Source of the DNA: JAOTZA01 sp965224065
Lineage (GTDB): Bacteria > Acidobacteriota > Thermoanaerobaculia > Multivoradales > JAHEKO01
DNA length: 64,000 nt
Assembly (NCBI GenBank): GCA_965224065.1
Contig: CBDCYF010000005.1
Coordinates: forward strand, 930,001 to 994,000
Reading direction: 5' to 3'
The notes beneath the pieces were generated by a model, which did no database searches, was not told where the DNA came from, and saw nothing but the letters and a program-made list of their open reading frames with translations. A program made the position numbers and the translations under genes. Positions 17,457 through 26,734 of the stretch are shown piece after piece (the first letter of the stretch is position 1; each line of letters opens with the position of its first letter).

Positions 17457-18839
17457 TCAGCGAACGCCGGACCGGCGCAGGGCGGCCGGAGTGTAGTCCT
17501 CCAGAGTTCTCTCGACGTCGAAGTCGTACATATCGTACTCGTTGTCGAGGCCGATAGCCAGATAGCGTCCGGCCTGGAGGTCCGTATGGACCTCGAGTGT
17601 CGTCCAGAGCATGGGAACGTCATAGTAGTTGATGACAAATCCCTCCGACACCCGCCAGAGCTGGTCCCGGTTGTCGTACTGGTCGACCGCCAGGATCTGC
17701 CAACTGTCCTCGTCGACATAGAGCGTCCGCTTCTTGTACAGGTGGCTGGTCCCGGGCTTGATGGTCGCCTCCACCGCCCACACCCGATGCAGCTCGTAGC
17801 GCAAGTGCTCGGGGTTGACATGCAGCGGGGTCAAGATGTCCTTGTACTTGAGCTGGTCGCTATGGAGCGCGTAGTTGTTGTACGGGACGTAGAGCTCCTT
17901 CTTGCCGATGAGCTTCCAGTCGTAACGGTCCGGGGCACCGTTGAACATGTCGAACTGATCCGAGGTCCGCATCCCGTCGGCGGCCGTGCCGGGGTTGTCG
18001 TAGGCGACGTTGGGCGCACGCCTCACCCGCCGTTGGCCCGGGTTGTAGAGCCATGCGGAGCGCGGCTCCTTGACCTGGTCGAGAGTCTCGTGGACCAGCA
18101 GGATGCCACCGGCCAACCGCGCCGGGGCCACGACTTTTTGCTTGAAGTAGAGGATCTTGTTGTCGAGGTCCTCCTCGGTCATCCCCTCCTGGCTGTAGAC
18201 GACATTGAACTCGTCCTCGAACACCACCAGCGTGTACTTGCCGCTGCGCGTGGGCGCCGCCTGGGCCACCTTGCGCGCCGCGACATTGCTGCGAAAACGG
18301 GTCAGATGATTCCAGATCACCTCGGCGCCGGTCTTGGGAATCGGAAACGGAATTCCGTTCACCGCACCGGTGATGCCGTCGCCACCCTGGACGACCTTGG
18401 CGGTCTGGGAGACCTTCTTGGTCGCGTCGTAGATGCGCTGAGGGTACGAGGCGCTGCGGCGCGTCGGATAGACCTTCATCTTGAAGGTGTCATAGGTCTT
18501 GAGCATCGCCTGGTGGCCGGGGGTCAGCTTGTCGGCGTACTGGTCGACATTGGCACCGGTAATCGTGAACAGAACCTCGTCATCGGCGAACGGGTCCGCA
18601 TGGTGGTCGCCCGGCTTGTAGCCGGCGGGGGGCGAGGTGATGCCCCCGGTCCAGGCGGGGATGGTGCCGTCGGCGTTGCCCGCCTTCTCGGCTCCCATCG
18701 GGGTGAGCTCGGCGCCCAGCTTTGCCGCCTCGGCCGAGGTGATCTCGGCTGCGGCCGGCATCGCGGTCGTCGTTGACCAGACGGCCAGGACCGCAAGGGC
18801 GAGCGCCGGCCGAATCAGAGACAGTTTTCTTGTTGGCAT
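17457..18839 (-). CDS. DUF1329 periplasmic lipid-carrier-like protein
   Basis: 460 residues with a signal peptide (about 1-31, ending MPAAAE). The mature N-terminus ITSAEAAKLGAELTPMGAEK and the sequence NADGTIPAWTGG are hallmarks of DUF1329. The C-terminal part (HRVWAVEATIK, YVDEDSWQILAVDQYD) resembles LolA/LolB-like outer-membrane lipoprotein carriers, suggesting a hydrophobic pocket in the periplasm. ATG 18839 has GGAGAGG eight bases upstream, which decides against the longer frame to 19088. Gap of 20 bases to DUF1302 upstream and 2 bases to the YCF48-like gene downstream, so it is one operon. Confidence 0.9.
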   Translation of the reverse strand: MPTRKLSLIRPALALAVLAVWSTTTAMPAAAEITSAEAAKLGAELTPMGAEKAGNADGTIPAWTGGITSPPAGYKPGDHHADPFADDEVLFTITGANVDQYADKLTPGHQAMLKTYDTFKMKVYPTRRSASYPQRIYDATKKVSQTAKVVQGGDGITGAVNGIPFPIPKTGAEVIWNHLTRFRSNVAARKVAQAAPTRSGKYTLVVFEDEFNVVYSQEGMTEEDLDNKILYFKQKVVAPARLAGGILLVHETLDQVKEPRSAWLYNPGQRRVRRAPNVAYDNPGTAADGMRTSDQFDMFNGAPDRYDWKLIGKKELYVPYNNYALHSDQLKYKDILTPLHVNPEHLRYELHRVWAVEATIKPGTSHLYKKRTLYVDEDSWQILAVDQYDNRDQLWRVSEGFVINYYDVPMLWTTLEVHTDLQAGRYLAIGLDNEYDMYDFDVERTLEDYTPAALRRSGVR

Positions 18840-18859
18840 AATTCCTCTCCTCGAGTTTT

Positions 18860-20809
18860 CTAGAAGGAGTATTTGACGTTGAAGCCGGCGAAATCCCGGT
18901 CGTTGATCAGATTGTAGCGGCCGGCGCCCGAGAAAATCGTGTAGCTCAGATCGAACTCCCAGGTGCTCTGGCGGTTGAAGCCAACTCCGAGAGTCAGCGC
19001 GGTCCGCCCTTCGATGAAGTTGCCGCCGGGGCCCGGCGAGACGCCGTCGACGTCGTGCTGCCAGGAAAAACGCGGCGAGGTGTTCCAACCGCCAAAGGCG
19101 TTGTTGTAATCCAGCCGGCCGGCCAAACGATAGCCCCAGGAAGAGTCATCGGCGAAATGCTCCGGGGCTTCGATGGGCTTGCCCGGGTGCGATGAGGGTC
19201 CCAGGATCGCGTTGCCGCTGACATACGTGCCCGGACCCTCGAAGCGCAGCTCGTCTTTGCTTGGGAGATCCGGAACCTGCGTGATGGCGCCCTCCCAAAG
19301 CAGCACGCCCTGGTCGGCGCCCAGGAACCGGCCGATGATCTTGGTAATGGTCATCTGGAACTGGTTGACGTCGAACCGCCGGACACCCGAGACCGGAGTC
19401 TCGAACTGGCCGGCGAAGTTGCCGACCTGGTTGAACTGCGCCAGCCCCGAGTTGAAGGGCCCGAGGGCGGCAAACAGCAGCTCCACGTCGTCGACCTGGA
19501 GCGGCGCGTCCTGACGTTGAGAGAGCTCCCCCTGCACTGCGTAGTTGCCGATCGCCGTATTGAAGCTGATACCCAGCAGCGTGATGTCCTCCGGGTAGGC
19601 GATGAAGTAATTGGCGGTCTGGGCGTAGGCGTCGGTGGCAAAGGCAGTTATGGTCGCGGTCGCGCTGCCGCCGGCGAGCACCGCATCGACGGCGGCCGTC
19701 GCCACCACTCCGGCCTCGGTGGTGGTCAGACCATCCTGCACGCCGGCCAGAACGCCGGCGAAAATCGCCTGGTCGCGGCCGGCGCCACCGGCCAGCGCCG
19801 TCACCGCCACAGTACCGGCATTGGCCATCCGGGCGCCGGTCAGCGCGCCCGCCAGGGTCCCGGTGGTCCCGTTGATGGTCGGCAGGCGGCTGTGGAAATT
19901 GAGGTAGTAGAACCCGAACTCGGTGCCGTTCAGCCCGGGAGCAAACACCCGAAAGGCCGCCCCGTACTGGCCGCTGTCGTCCGCAAACACGTCGGTTCCG
20001 TGCGGCACCCCGAGGAAGGGCCGATCGGTGAACGGAAACGTGAAGTCGTCGGGCGAGTCGCCAAAGCCCAGAAACACCGTCGAGCCGCCAACGCCGGCGA
20101 AGTCATTGCTGCTCCAATAGGTGCCCGGTGGGTCGATGCGCGTGCGGCCCCAGTCGTAGATGTAGAGCAGCTCGAGCGAGGTGTTCTCCGATGTGCCCAG
20201 CGAGAAGGTCACCATCCCCTCGGGCAGGAGCGCCTCTCGCAGCTCCGCGCCGGGCACCCGGATCGCCGAAACGTCGACCGGGTTGATGGTGTTGATGCCG
20301 CCCTGGATAAAGGTGCTCTCGCCCCAGCTCAGCACCTGCTCGCCGGCGCGGAACTCCGCCGGGCGGCCGCCGAGCTCGAACTTGGCCCAAAAAAAGGCGT
20401 CGAGAATATCGGCGCGGCTGCCGACCCGATCGCGGGCCGCGTCGGTCAAGGGCGTGCGGGCCCGATCGCCGTCCTCGTTCTCCTCGTCGTAGAAGCCGCG
20501 GAAACGCACAAAAGTACCGACATTCTTGTAGCTCAGCTCGAGCTCCGTCGTGAGCTTCAACACGTTGCTGACGACGCCGGTCGTGTAATTGAGGTTCCCG
20601 TCGTCACCGTTGACCGAAAAGGCGGAGCCGCCCTCGGGCAACCCGATGATCCTCGGGTCCGGATCGTCGAGCCGGTACTGGGTGCCCCAAGAGATCGTCG
20701 TGTCCCAGCTACCGGTGAGATCGCCTTTCTGGAAGTCATAGGCGGCCGCTGGGCCGGTTGCCAAAACTGCCAGTGCGACCACCGCGGCCTTTACCGTGTC
20801 CCTTCTCAT
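18860..20809 (-). CDS. DUF1302 outer-membrane-type protein
   Basis: 649 residues with a signal peptide (about 1-23, ending GPAAA). The mature part begins YDFQKGDLTGSWDTTISWGTQYR. Alternating hydrophobic strands run throughout, and the protein ends in an aromatic residue (FAGFNVKYSF), the usual sign of an outer-membrane beta-barrel. RAGEQVLSWGESTFIQGGI is the conserved DUF1302 core. An Ala/Gly/Thr-rich insertion near residues 340-410 looks unusual for the family. ATG 20809 is preceded by GGGAGA, which decides against 20956. It probably provides the outer-membrane part of the pathway served by the DUF1329 and MMPL proteins. Confidence 0.9.
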   Translation of the reverse strand: MRRDTVKAAVVALAVLATGPAAAYDFQKGDLTGSWDTTISWGTQYRLDDPDPRIIGLPEGGSAFSVNGDDGNLNYTTGVVSNVLKLTTELELSYKNVGTFVRFRGFYDEENEDGDRARTPLTDAARDRVGSRADILDAFFWAKFELGGRPAEFRAGEQVLSWGESTFIQGGINTINPVDVSAIRVPGAELREALLPEGMVTFSLGTSENTSLELLYIYDWGRTRIDPPGTYWSSNDFAGVGGSTVFLGFGDSPDDFTFPFTDRPFLGVPHGTDVFADDSGQYGAAFRVFAPGLNGTEFGFYYLNFHSRLPTINGTTGTLAGALTGARMANAGTVAVTALAGGAGRDQAIFAGVLAGVQDGLTTTEAGVVATAAVDAVLAGGSATATITAFATDAYAQTANYFIAYPEDITLLGISFNTAIGNYAVQGELSQRQDAPLQVDDVELLFAALGPFNSGLAQFNQVGNFAGQFETPVSGVRRFDVNQFQMTITKIIGRFLGADQGVLLWEGAITQVPDLPSKDELRFEGPGTYVSGNAILGPSSHPGKPIEAPEHFADDSSWGYRLAGRLDYNNAFGGWNTSPRFSWQHDVDGVSPGPGGNFIEGRTALTLGVGFNRQSTWEFDLSYTIFSGAGRYNLINDRDFAGFNVKYSF

Positions 20810-20838
20810 TCTTGTTCTCCCTTGGATGTCCGACTCAA

Positions 20839-23253
20839 CTATTTTTTGTCCTTGGCGGATTTTTTCTTCTTCTTGCCCCCGAACTCGAGAACCATCCTCG
20901 ACTCCCGGTGCCCGGCGAGCGCGCCCTTGGTCAGGTACATGTCTTTGTAGGTCCATGTCGCATAGAGACCGAGCTGGTCGGCGAAATGAGGATTGAAGGG
21001 GTTCCCACTCTGCCCCGGTGCGATGACGTTCTGGGCGGAGATATCCCCCCTCTTGAGGTGCGTGATCTGGTTGTAGGTTCCCCGGTTCATGTGGGGTGTG
21101 TCGGGTACCGGGGCCGCTCCGATCTGACTCCAGTTCTGCATCGTCGCCTCGGCCTGCCAGGTGGACATGTCCGCCGAGCCGAACTCGGAGGTCAGCCGGT
21201 CGAGCGCCGTGACCAAGGCGCCGGTGACCGCGCCCGAGGCCGTCTCGGCGCCCAGGTAGGCGGGATAGTTGAACGGCACCAGACCCGGCCGGAGCAGCCG
21301 CGCCGCCAGATTCGCGGCGACATTTCTCTCCAGGGTACCGCCGAGCTCATCCGCAAACACGCGCTGGATGAACTCCTGCCACCAGGTGTTGAAGATCGCG
21401 ACCGCCGGATTGTCGTACCGGCCGTCGAATGGTTCGAGATCGAGCTTTAACCGGTCCCACGCTCCCAACACATCGAGAACATCCGGCAAGCGGCTGTCGG
21501 CCGAGCCGTCGACCAGGCCGAGAAGATCCGGCAACAACGTCGACACCGGCACGCTGGCCTGATTCCCCGACGGTGTGTCGAGGGTCCAGCCACCGATCAG
21601 ATTGATATCTCCGACCAAATCGGCCGTGACCGAGCCCGGCGGAAGCGTCTCCAGCACGTTGAGGAGCGTCGCGACCCGGGCCACCGGTCCCCACTGCCAG
21701 AAACCACCGGTGGAGTTGACCCAGTTGACTCGAGGCTTGTTGTTCCAGTTGGCAAAGTAGCCTTGTTCGGGGTTCATGGCTTGGGGCAGGGCCGAAAACG
21801 GGATGAACCCTTGCCAATCGGCCTGGCCGTCGCCCACGTGTGGGAAAAACGGGCTGTCGCCCGGCGCCCGGATCGGGATCTTGCCGACGTGGAAATAGCC
21901 GATGTTCCCCTTGGTGTCGGCGCCGAGAAAATTGAAGTTGTGCCCCGCCTTTGCGAGCTGCTTCTCGGCTTTCTTGATCGTTCGGGCCTTGTTCACGCCC
22001 AGCAGCGCCTCGACACTGCCCATCTCATTGCCGCGGCTGGCACTCTTGAGCGAGAAAGCAACGCTTCCCTGAACCTCCAGCAGCGGTCCGTTGACCGTAC
22101 GGCACAGCGCCTGGCCCACCGGCTCGCTGCCCGCCACGTTGAAAACCTCCAGGCGGCAATCGAGCGACCGGAGGCCGCCCCGATAGAGATATTGCGTCGG
22201 GTCGGCCGGATTGAGTTGCTCGAGAACGATGTCGTTGTTGTCGGTGCCACCGGTGGTCAGCGTCCAGGCCAGCCCCCGGTTGACACCGATGGTGACTCCG
22301 GGGAGTCCGGCCACCGCGGCACCCGTGACGTTGAAGCCCGCGCCGTGGATGCCGATCTCGTGATTGATCTGAGGTACCGAGTAGCCCTGCTGCGGTCCTC
22401 CGAGCAGCAGCGGGTATCCGGTTGCCGACAGCTCGGGGCCGACCGCGATGGCGTTGGAGGCAGGTCCCCGGTGGAGACCGATGCTCTTGCAGTTTTTCTC
22501 CCACGCGCTCCACCCCCGGTTCCAACTGCGGGCCGCGCGCCGGGCGTCGAAGTCCGGCAAATTCGGCAGAGCGCGGTCCGGCGCGGCAAACGCCCGAGTG
22601 GCCGCGGCCGCCGGGATCGTGGTGGGAGAGGTCGGATCGAAGATCCAGTGCGAGTCGAAGAAGATCGCGGGCCCGGCCGAGGAGCCGTTGATCGAGATCA
22701 GCTCGTGAAGGTTGGCCAGAAAATCGAGCTCGTTTTCGCCGCTGACGCCAAAATTGAACAGCAGCGCCATGCCCCAAGCCACCGAGTCATCCACCGTCCA
22801 GGGGCGGGGCATTAGACCGGTCGCCTGAAACTCAGGCGGCAACTGGCCGTTCGCGGAGGCTTCCGCGATCCAGTCGTTGACCCCCGCGGCGTAGGCGCGC
22901 AGGATCCTCTTGGTCTCCTTCGAAGCCTTCTTGAACTGGGACCTGCGGAACTCTTGCGGACCAAAGAGGGCCCGCGCCTGGATGTCGCCCGCCAGGGCAC
23001 CCGGCCCCTGAATCTCGGCCAGGCTTCCGGTGGCGGTGCGGCGGTGAAGCTCCATCTGCCAGAGCCGATCCTGGGCCGTTGCGTAGCCCACCGCTCGCCA
23101 GGTCGTCTTGAGGTTCTTGGCGAAAATGTGTGGGACGCCGAAATCATCGCGGATGATCGTGGCCTTGCCCGCGGAGACGGGACCCGCGGTGGCGACGGCG
23201 ACGATCGCGACGGCAAGCGTCAACGTGATGGATCTGCAGAACGGCTTCCTCAT
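20839..23253 (-). CDS. Penicillin-acylase-family N-terminal nucleophile hydrolase
   Basis: 804 residues with a signal peptide (about 1-28). The alpha-subunit part includes RDDFGVPHIFAKN and GYATAQDRLWQMELHRR. A linker leads to the self-cleavage site GPA/SNAIAVGP, where Ser266 would become the N-terminal nucleophile. The beta-subunit has NHEIGIHGAGFNVTGAA, GVNRGLAWTLTTGGTDNNDI and the catalytic Asn region around YFANWNNKPR. The family cleaves amide bonds of acylated amines (penicillins, acyl-homoserine lactones, acylated peptides) in the periplasm. It ends in a short lysine-rich tail (KKKKKSAKDKK), unusual for the family. It is the first gene of the operon with DUF1302/DUF1329/YCF48/MMPL. ATG 23253 has GGAGGAG upstream. 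Confidence 0.9.
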   Translation of the reverse strand: MRKPFCRSITLTLAVAIVAVATAGPVSAGKATIIRDDFGVPHIFAKNLKTTWRAVGYATAQDRLWQMELHRRTATGSLAEIQGPGALAGDIQARALFGPQEFRRSQFKKASKETKRILRAYAAGVNDWIAEASANGQLPPEFQATGLMPRPWTVDDSVAWGMALLFNFGVSGENELDFLANLHELISINGSSAGPAIFFDSHWIFDPTSPTTIPAAAATRAFAAPDRALPNLPDFDARRAARSWNRGWSAWEKNCKSIGLHRGPASNAIAVGPELSATGYPLLLGGPQQGYSVPQINHEIGIHGAGFNVTGAAVAGLPGVTIGVNRGLAWTLTTGGTDNNDIVLEQLNPADPTQYLYRGGLRSLDCRLEVFNVAGSEPVGQALCRTVNGPLLEVQGSVAFSLKSASRGNEMGSVEALLGVNKARTIKKAEKQLAKAGHNFNFLGADTKGNIGYFHVGKIPIRAPGDSPFFPHVGDGQADWQGFIPFSALPQAMNPEQGYFANWNNKPRVNWVNSTGGFWQWGPVARVATLLNVLETLPPGSVTADLVGDINLIGGWTLDTPSGNQASVPVSTLLPDLLGLVDGSADSRLPDVLDVLGAWDRLKLDLEPFDGRYDNPAVAIFNTWWQEFIQRVFADELGGTLERNVAANLAARLLRPGLVPFNYPAYLGAETASGAVTGALVTALDRLTSEFGSADMSTWQAEATMQNWSQIGAAPVPDTPHMNRGTYNQITHLKRGDISAQNVIAPGQSGNPFNPHFADQLGLYATWTYKDMYLTKGALAGHRESRMVLEFGGKKKKKSAKDKK

Positions 23254-23297
23254 GAATTCTCCTCCGGTCGTTTTGCGGCCACCGTGCCTCCCGGCCT

Positions 23298-23349
23298 CTG
23301 TCGGCTCAATCGGCAGACAAAAGTAACACGCCTGCCGCCTGGCCGACAG
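23298..23349. promoter_or_regulatory. Possible operator: inverted CTGTCGGC repeats before the acylase operon
   Basis: CTGTCGGC (23298-23305) and its inverse GCCGACAG (23342-23349) flank 36 bases about 45 bases upstream of the acylase start, with a further partial copy TCGGCAGACA between them. The position suits a regulator-binding site, but no -10/-35 pair could be assigned. Confidence 0.25.
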
Positions 23350-23442
23350 AAGGGCGCCGGATACCCTCCGTTCGGGGTGTGCTAGTTTCCCTCAAAAGCG
23401 CATTTTAAAGGCGACCGCTCGATAGCGGCAAAGGAGTCGACT

Positions 23443-24924
23443 ATGGCGTTTATCGGCTATCCCAGCGCGTTTCTGTTTCCCGAACCACGAAAAATGCAGA
23501 ACCGCAGTTCGGTGGATCACTATCCGTGGGGCTATTTCGTGTCCACAACGGGCGAGAGAAAGAACGGCTTCGTTCAAGTCCGGCACAGGTCGACGGCCAA
23601 AGACGGAACAAAGCGAACCCATGCCTGGATTCGTGAAGATGATTTGCAAGAAAATCGTATTCTCGAGGTCAACTTTGTCGACATCGGCCAGGGCGACGGC
23701 TGCTTCATCGTCTTCCCGAACGACAAACGCATGGTGATCGACGCCGGCGAAGGCGACAACATGTACCGCTTTCTCCGTTGGCGCTTCAATCGTAGAAAGA
23801 CAAAGCTCCACAACGTAGTGATCTCTCACCCGGACAAGGACCACTACTTTGGCTTCAACCAGATCGTCAAGGACGAGAAGTTCAGTTTTGGCGACGTCTA
23901 CCACAACGGCATCGTCGAGCGCACCGGGAGCGGCTCGCTGGGGCCCAGGACCTCGGGCTCGAACAGCGAGCTGACCGACGTGATCGAGACCGAGGCCCAG
24001 CTACGGGCACTGGTGAGCCGTGCCGACAAGCGGGGTCGAAAGCTCTACCCGAACTTGATTCACGACATTCTCGAATCGGGACGGGTGTCGGGTGAAGTCC
24101 GAATGCTACGCCGCGCCGACGGCCACGTTCCCGGTTTCGAACCGGGCAAGCCGGTGGTGCTCGAGGTCCTCGGACCGATCGCCCGCCAGCAGGGCCAGCG
24201 GCTGAGACTGCCGTGGCTGGGCTCGATCGGCGAGACCAAAAACGGCCACTCGGTCGTCCTGCGGCTGACCTTCGGCGGAGTCTCGATGTTGCTGGGAGGC
24301 GATCTCAACATCCCGTCGGAGCACTACCTGCTCCACCAGCTCACCGGCCTCGACCCCGAGCCCAAAAACCTCGACGAGCTCGAGGCGCTGTTGACCGTGG
24401 CGCGCAGAACCTTCGAATGCGACGTCATGAAGGCGTGTCATCATGGCAGTGCCGATTTCTCGGAGGTGTTTATCGAGTCGGTCAACCCCATCGCCACGGT
24501 GATCTCCAGTGGCGACGGCGAGTCCCACAGCCACCCGCGACCCGACGCCCTCGGCACCTACGGCAAGCACTCTCGGGGTCGCCGGCCGTTGATCTTCTCC
24601 ACCGAGCTGGCGCGCTCGGGCAAAGAGCACGTCGGCACGCCGCAGGCGATTCAGGATCGAATCGAGGAGCTGATCGCCGTCCTCCGTTCAGCCAACGCGA
24701 CCGACGAGGAAAAAAGCCAAGCCGAGAAAGAGATCAACGAGCTGACGCGCAGGAGAGAGCGGGCGGTGGCGGTCTACGGCATGATCACTGTGCGCACCGA
24801 CGGCGTCAACGCCATCCTGACGCAAAAGCTCGAAGCAAAGCGCGGCTCGACGGGTGAAAAGTGGGACATCCACCGGCTCGAGCCCGGCCCCGACGGCAGA
24901 CTCGAGTACCAGTCCAAGCACTAG
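23443..24924 (+). CDS. ComEC/Rec2-related MBL-fold metallohydrolase
   Basis: 493 residues, no signal peptide. A small N-terminal beta domain (1-68) precedes a metallo-beta-lactamase fold: FVDIGQGDGCFIVFP near 79 and the metal site HPDKDH at 129-134, followed by GGDLN and KACHHGS motifs around 285 and 336. These are the ligands seen in ComEC-type MBL domains. A charged helical region (about 400-440) follows. The membrane channel of ComEC is absent, so this is a soluble nuclease- or hydrolase-like version. ATG 23443 has AAGGAG seven bases upstream. It is monocistronic, and a strong inverted repeat starts at its stop codon. Substrate unknown; some relatives occur in phage-defence contexts, but none is visible here. 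Confidence 0.8.
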   Translation: MAFIGYPSAFLFPEPRKMQNRSSVDHYPWGYFVSTTGERKNGFVQVRHRSTAKDGTKRTHAWIREDDLQENRILEVNFVDIGQGDGCFIVFPNDKRMVIDAGEGDNMYRFLRWRFNRRKTKLHNVVISHPDKDHYFGFNQIVKDEKFSFGDVYHNGIVERTGSGSLGPRTSGSNSELTDVIETEAQLRALVSRADKRGRKLYPNLIHDILESGRVSGEVRMLRRADGHVPGFEPGKPVVLEVLGPIARQQGQRLRLPWLGSIGETKNGHSVVLRLTFGGVSMLLGGDLNIPSEHYLLHQLTGLDPEPKNLDELEALLTVARRTFECDVMKACHHGSADFSEVFIESVNPIATVISSGDGESHSHPRPDALGTYGKHSRGRRPLIFSTELARSGKEHVGTPQAIQDRIEELIAVLRSANATDEEKSQAEKEINELTRRRERAVAVYGMITVRTDGVNAILTQKLEAKRGSTGEKWDIHRLEPGPDGRLEYQSKH

Positions 24925-24990
24925 GGGCTTGCTGCGAAACCCTGATAGGTCGCGCGACAAGGGCTTGGGCAGGGCTTCTCAGCAAGCCCC
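24924..24990. repeat. 67-base inverted-repeat element (REP/MITE-like or bidirectional terminator)
   Basis: Arms of 21 bases (24924-24944 and 24970-24990) pair at 19 positions, including a perfect outermost 11 bases (GGGGCTTGCTG/CAGCAAGCCCC), and enclose 25 bases. The element starts at the last base of the MBL gene's stop codon. No transposase and no second copy were found in the window. Confidence 0.5.
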
Positions 24991-25023
24991 CGGCAACCCG
25001 CGGCTGTAGTGGCCGCCGTATGG

Positions 25024-25392
25024 TTATCCCTCCTCCATCCACCGTCGCGCTTCTTCGAGCGTTCGTACCACGCGAGTCGAGATCGAGGAGTCGCCGACCA
25101 CTGCTTCCCACATTCGGGCCATCCCGAAAACGATGTCTTTGTTACCCGCAACCGCGACCCTGAGGTTCGGGTTCACAACGACGGCGGCGCGATCCTGTGC
25201 GGCGAACCTCTCCACGTCATCGGCCGAGACTTCGAACCGTTCGACCCCTGTGAAGTCAGCTAGCTGACAATCATAGCGAGGAAGCGCGTGGATCTCTTCG
25301 GTGGCCCGGAGGATCTCCTCGCCGGTGACGACTCCTCGCCCCGTCGCAACGACAAGGGACTTGTCAGGCTCGAACTTCACGTCAATTGGCAT
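25024..25392 (-). CDS. Conserved hypothetical protein, possible SpoIIAA/STAS-like fold
   Basis: A 122-residue soluble protein. The alternating pattern MPIDVKFEPDKSLVVATGRG, then helix, then YDCQLADFTGVERFEVSADDVERFA, then RVAVAGNKDIVFGMARMWEA resembles the SpoIIAA-like family of small alpha/beta proteins. This assignment rests on pattern only. ATG 25392 has no strong ribosome-binding site. It is flanked by the inverted-repeat element and, divergently, by the MscS gene. No function is proposed. Confidence 0.7.
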   Translation of the reverse strand: MPIDVKFEPDKSLVVATGRGVVTGEEILRATEEIHALPRYDCQLADFTGVERFEVSADDVERFAAQDRAAVVVNPNLRVAVAGNKDIVFGMARMWEAVVGDSSISTRVVRTLEEARRWMEEG

Positions 25393-25631
25393 CTTTTCTT
25401 AGTCTCTTTCTTACCAACAGTTGCAAGACCATTATACGGACTTTCGGAAATATCCCGAAATCACAAGCGGATGGGGAATCGTTCCGCAGATTCGTACCTC
25501 GTGGGAAATGCGGCGATTCTTGTCCAATCCAGCACCACTCGCAATAGCTGGAGTCGACAGAGTCGTGCTTGGCGCCCGCCCCGCCGGCTCGCGTAGAATC
25601 AAGCCCGCAAAGAGCAAAGGGGGAGCCGAAG

Positions 25632-26699
25632 TTGGAATTGCTAGAACAAACCTACTACGGGAACACAGTAGCCGAGTGGGGGCTGTGCCTGGCCACCATC
25701 CTCGGGGCCTTTGTGGTGGGCAAGATCCTCTACTGGTTCACCACCAACGTGGTGAAACGCTTCACCACCAAGACCGAGACCAAACTCGACGACATCATCA
25801 TCGACATGATCGAAGAACCGGTCGTGTTCGCGGTCACGATCGTCGGTATCTGGTACGGGCTGTCGCAACTCAACCTGTCCGACAGAGCGGAGGTTTGGGT
25901 CGACGAGGGTCTGCAGTTTCTCATCGTCCTCACCGTCACCTGGCTGATCACACGACTCCTCGACGCTCTCTACAAGGAGTACCTGAAACCGCTGGCGGAC
26001 GCCTCGGAAACCGATCTGGACGACCAGCTCCTGCCGATCATCAGCCGCGGCACCAAGATCGGCCTCTGGAGCCTGGGGATCATCGTCGCGCTGAACAACG
26101 CGGGTTACAACGTGGGGGCCATCGTCGCGGGCCTCGGCATCGGCGGCCTGGCCCTGGCGATGGCAGCCAAAGACACCATCTCCAACATGTTCGGTGGGGT
26201 GACGATCTTCACCGATCAGCCGTTCATCATCAACGAGCGCGTCAAGATCGAAGGCTTTGACGGCGTGGTCAAAGAGATCGGCATCCGGTCGACCCGACTC
26301 CAGACCCGTGAAGGCCGGCTGGTCACGATCCCCAACTCGATCTTTGCCGCCAAGCCGGTCGAAAACGTCAGCCGTGAGCCCTGGCGCCGGGTCGTCCTCG
26401 ACCTGGGACTCACCTACGATACGTCGCCCGAAAAAATGCGAGAGGCCCTGACGATCGTCGAATCGATCATCGACGCGCACCCGGGTCTGGAAGACCAAAA
26501 GACCGTCTCGTTCAATAACTTTGGCGACTTCGCCCTCAACATCCACGTGCGCTACTACATCCGCAAAGAGGCCGACATCTGGCCCACCAAGAGCGAAGTG
26601 AGCCTCGAGATCATGGAGCGCTTTGCGGCCGCCGGGCTGGAGATGGCCTATCCGACTCAGACCATCTATACACAACCGCTCGATCTTCCGACCGGTTGA
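25632..26699 (+). CDS. MscS-family mechanosensitive ion channel
   Basis: 355 residues. Three N-terminal transmembrane segments (about 14-32, 58-76, 96-114) precede the pore helix, here the Gly/Ala-rich NVGAIVAGLGIGGLALAMAAKDTISNMFGGV near 165-195. The cytoplasmic beta domain (IFTDQPFIINERVKI, IPNSIFAAKPVENVSR) and the C-terminal alpha/beta cage follow. The family opens under membrane tension to release osmolytes. The start is TTG at 25632 with GGGGGAG seven bases upstream, not the longer frame from 25569. It is convergent with the ureohydrolase gene and transcribed alone. Confidence 0.9.
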   Translation: MELLEQTYYGNTVAEWGLCLATILGAFVVGKILYWFTTNVVKRFTTKTETKLDDIIIDMIEEPVVFAVTIVGIWYGLSQLNLSDRAEVWVDEGLQFLIVLTVTWLITRLLDALYKEYLKPLADASETDLDDQLLPIISRGTKIGLWSLGIIVALNNAGYNVGAIVAGLGIGGLALAMAAKDTISNMFGGVTIFTDQPFIINERVKIEGFDGVVKEIGIRSTRLQTREGRLVTIPNSIFAAKPVENVSREPWRRVVLDLGLTYDTSPEKMREALTIVESIIDAHPGLEDQKTVSFNNFGDFALNIHVRYYIRKEADIWPTKSEVSLEIMERFAAAGLEMAYPTQTIYTQPLDLPTG

Positions 26700-26734
26700 C
26701 AGCAACCGGATAGCCACCCCCCCAAGGCCAAATT

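Noticed and set aside
23443..26699. MBL protein, small hypothetical protein and MscS channel as a defence island
   Set aside because: The three genes differ in orientation, have large gaps, and no known defence effector or mobile gene is nearby.
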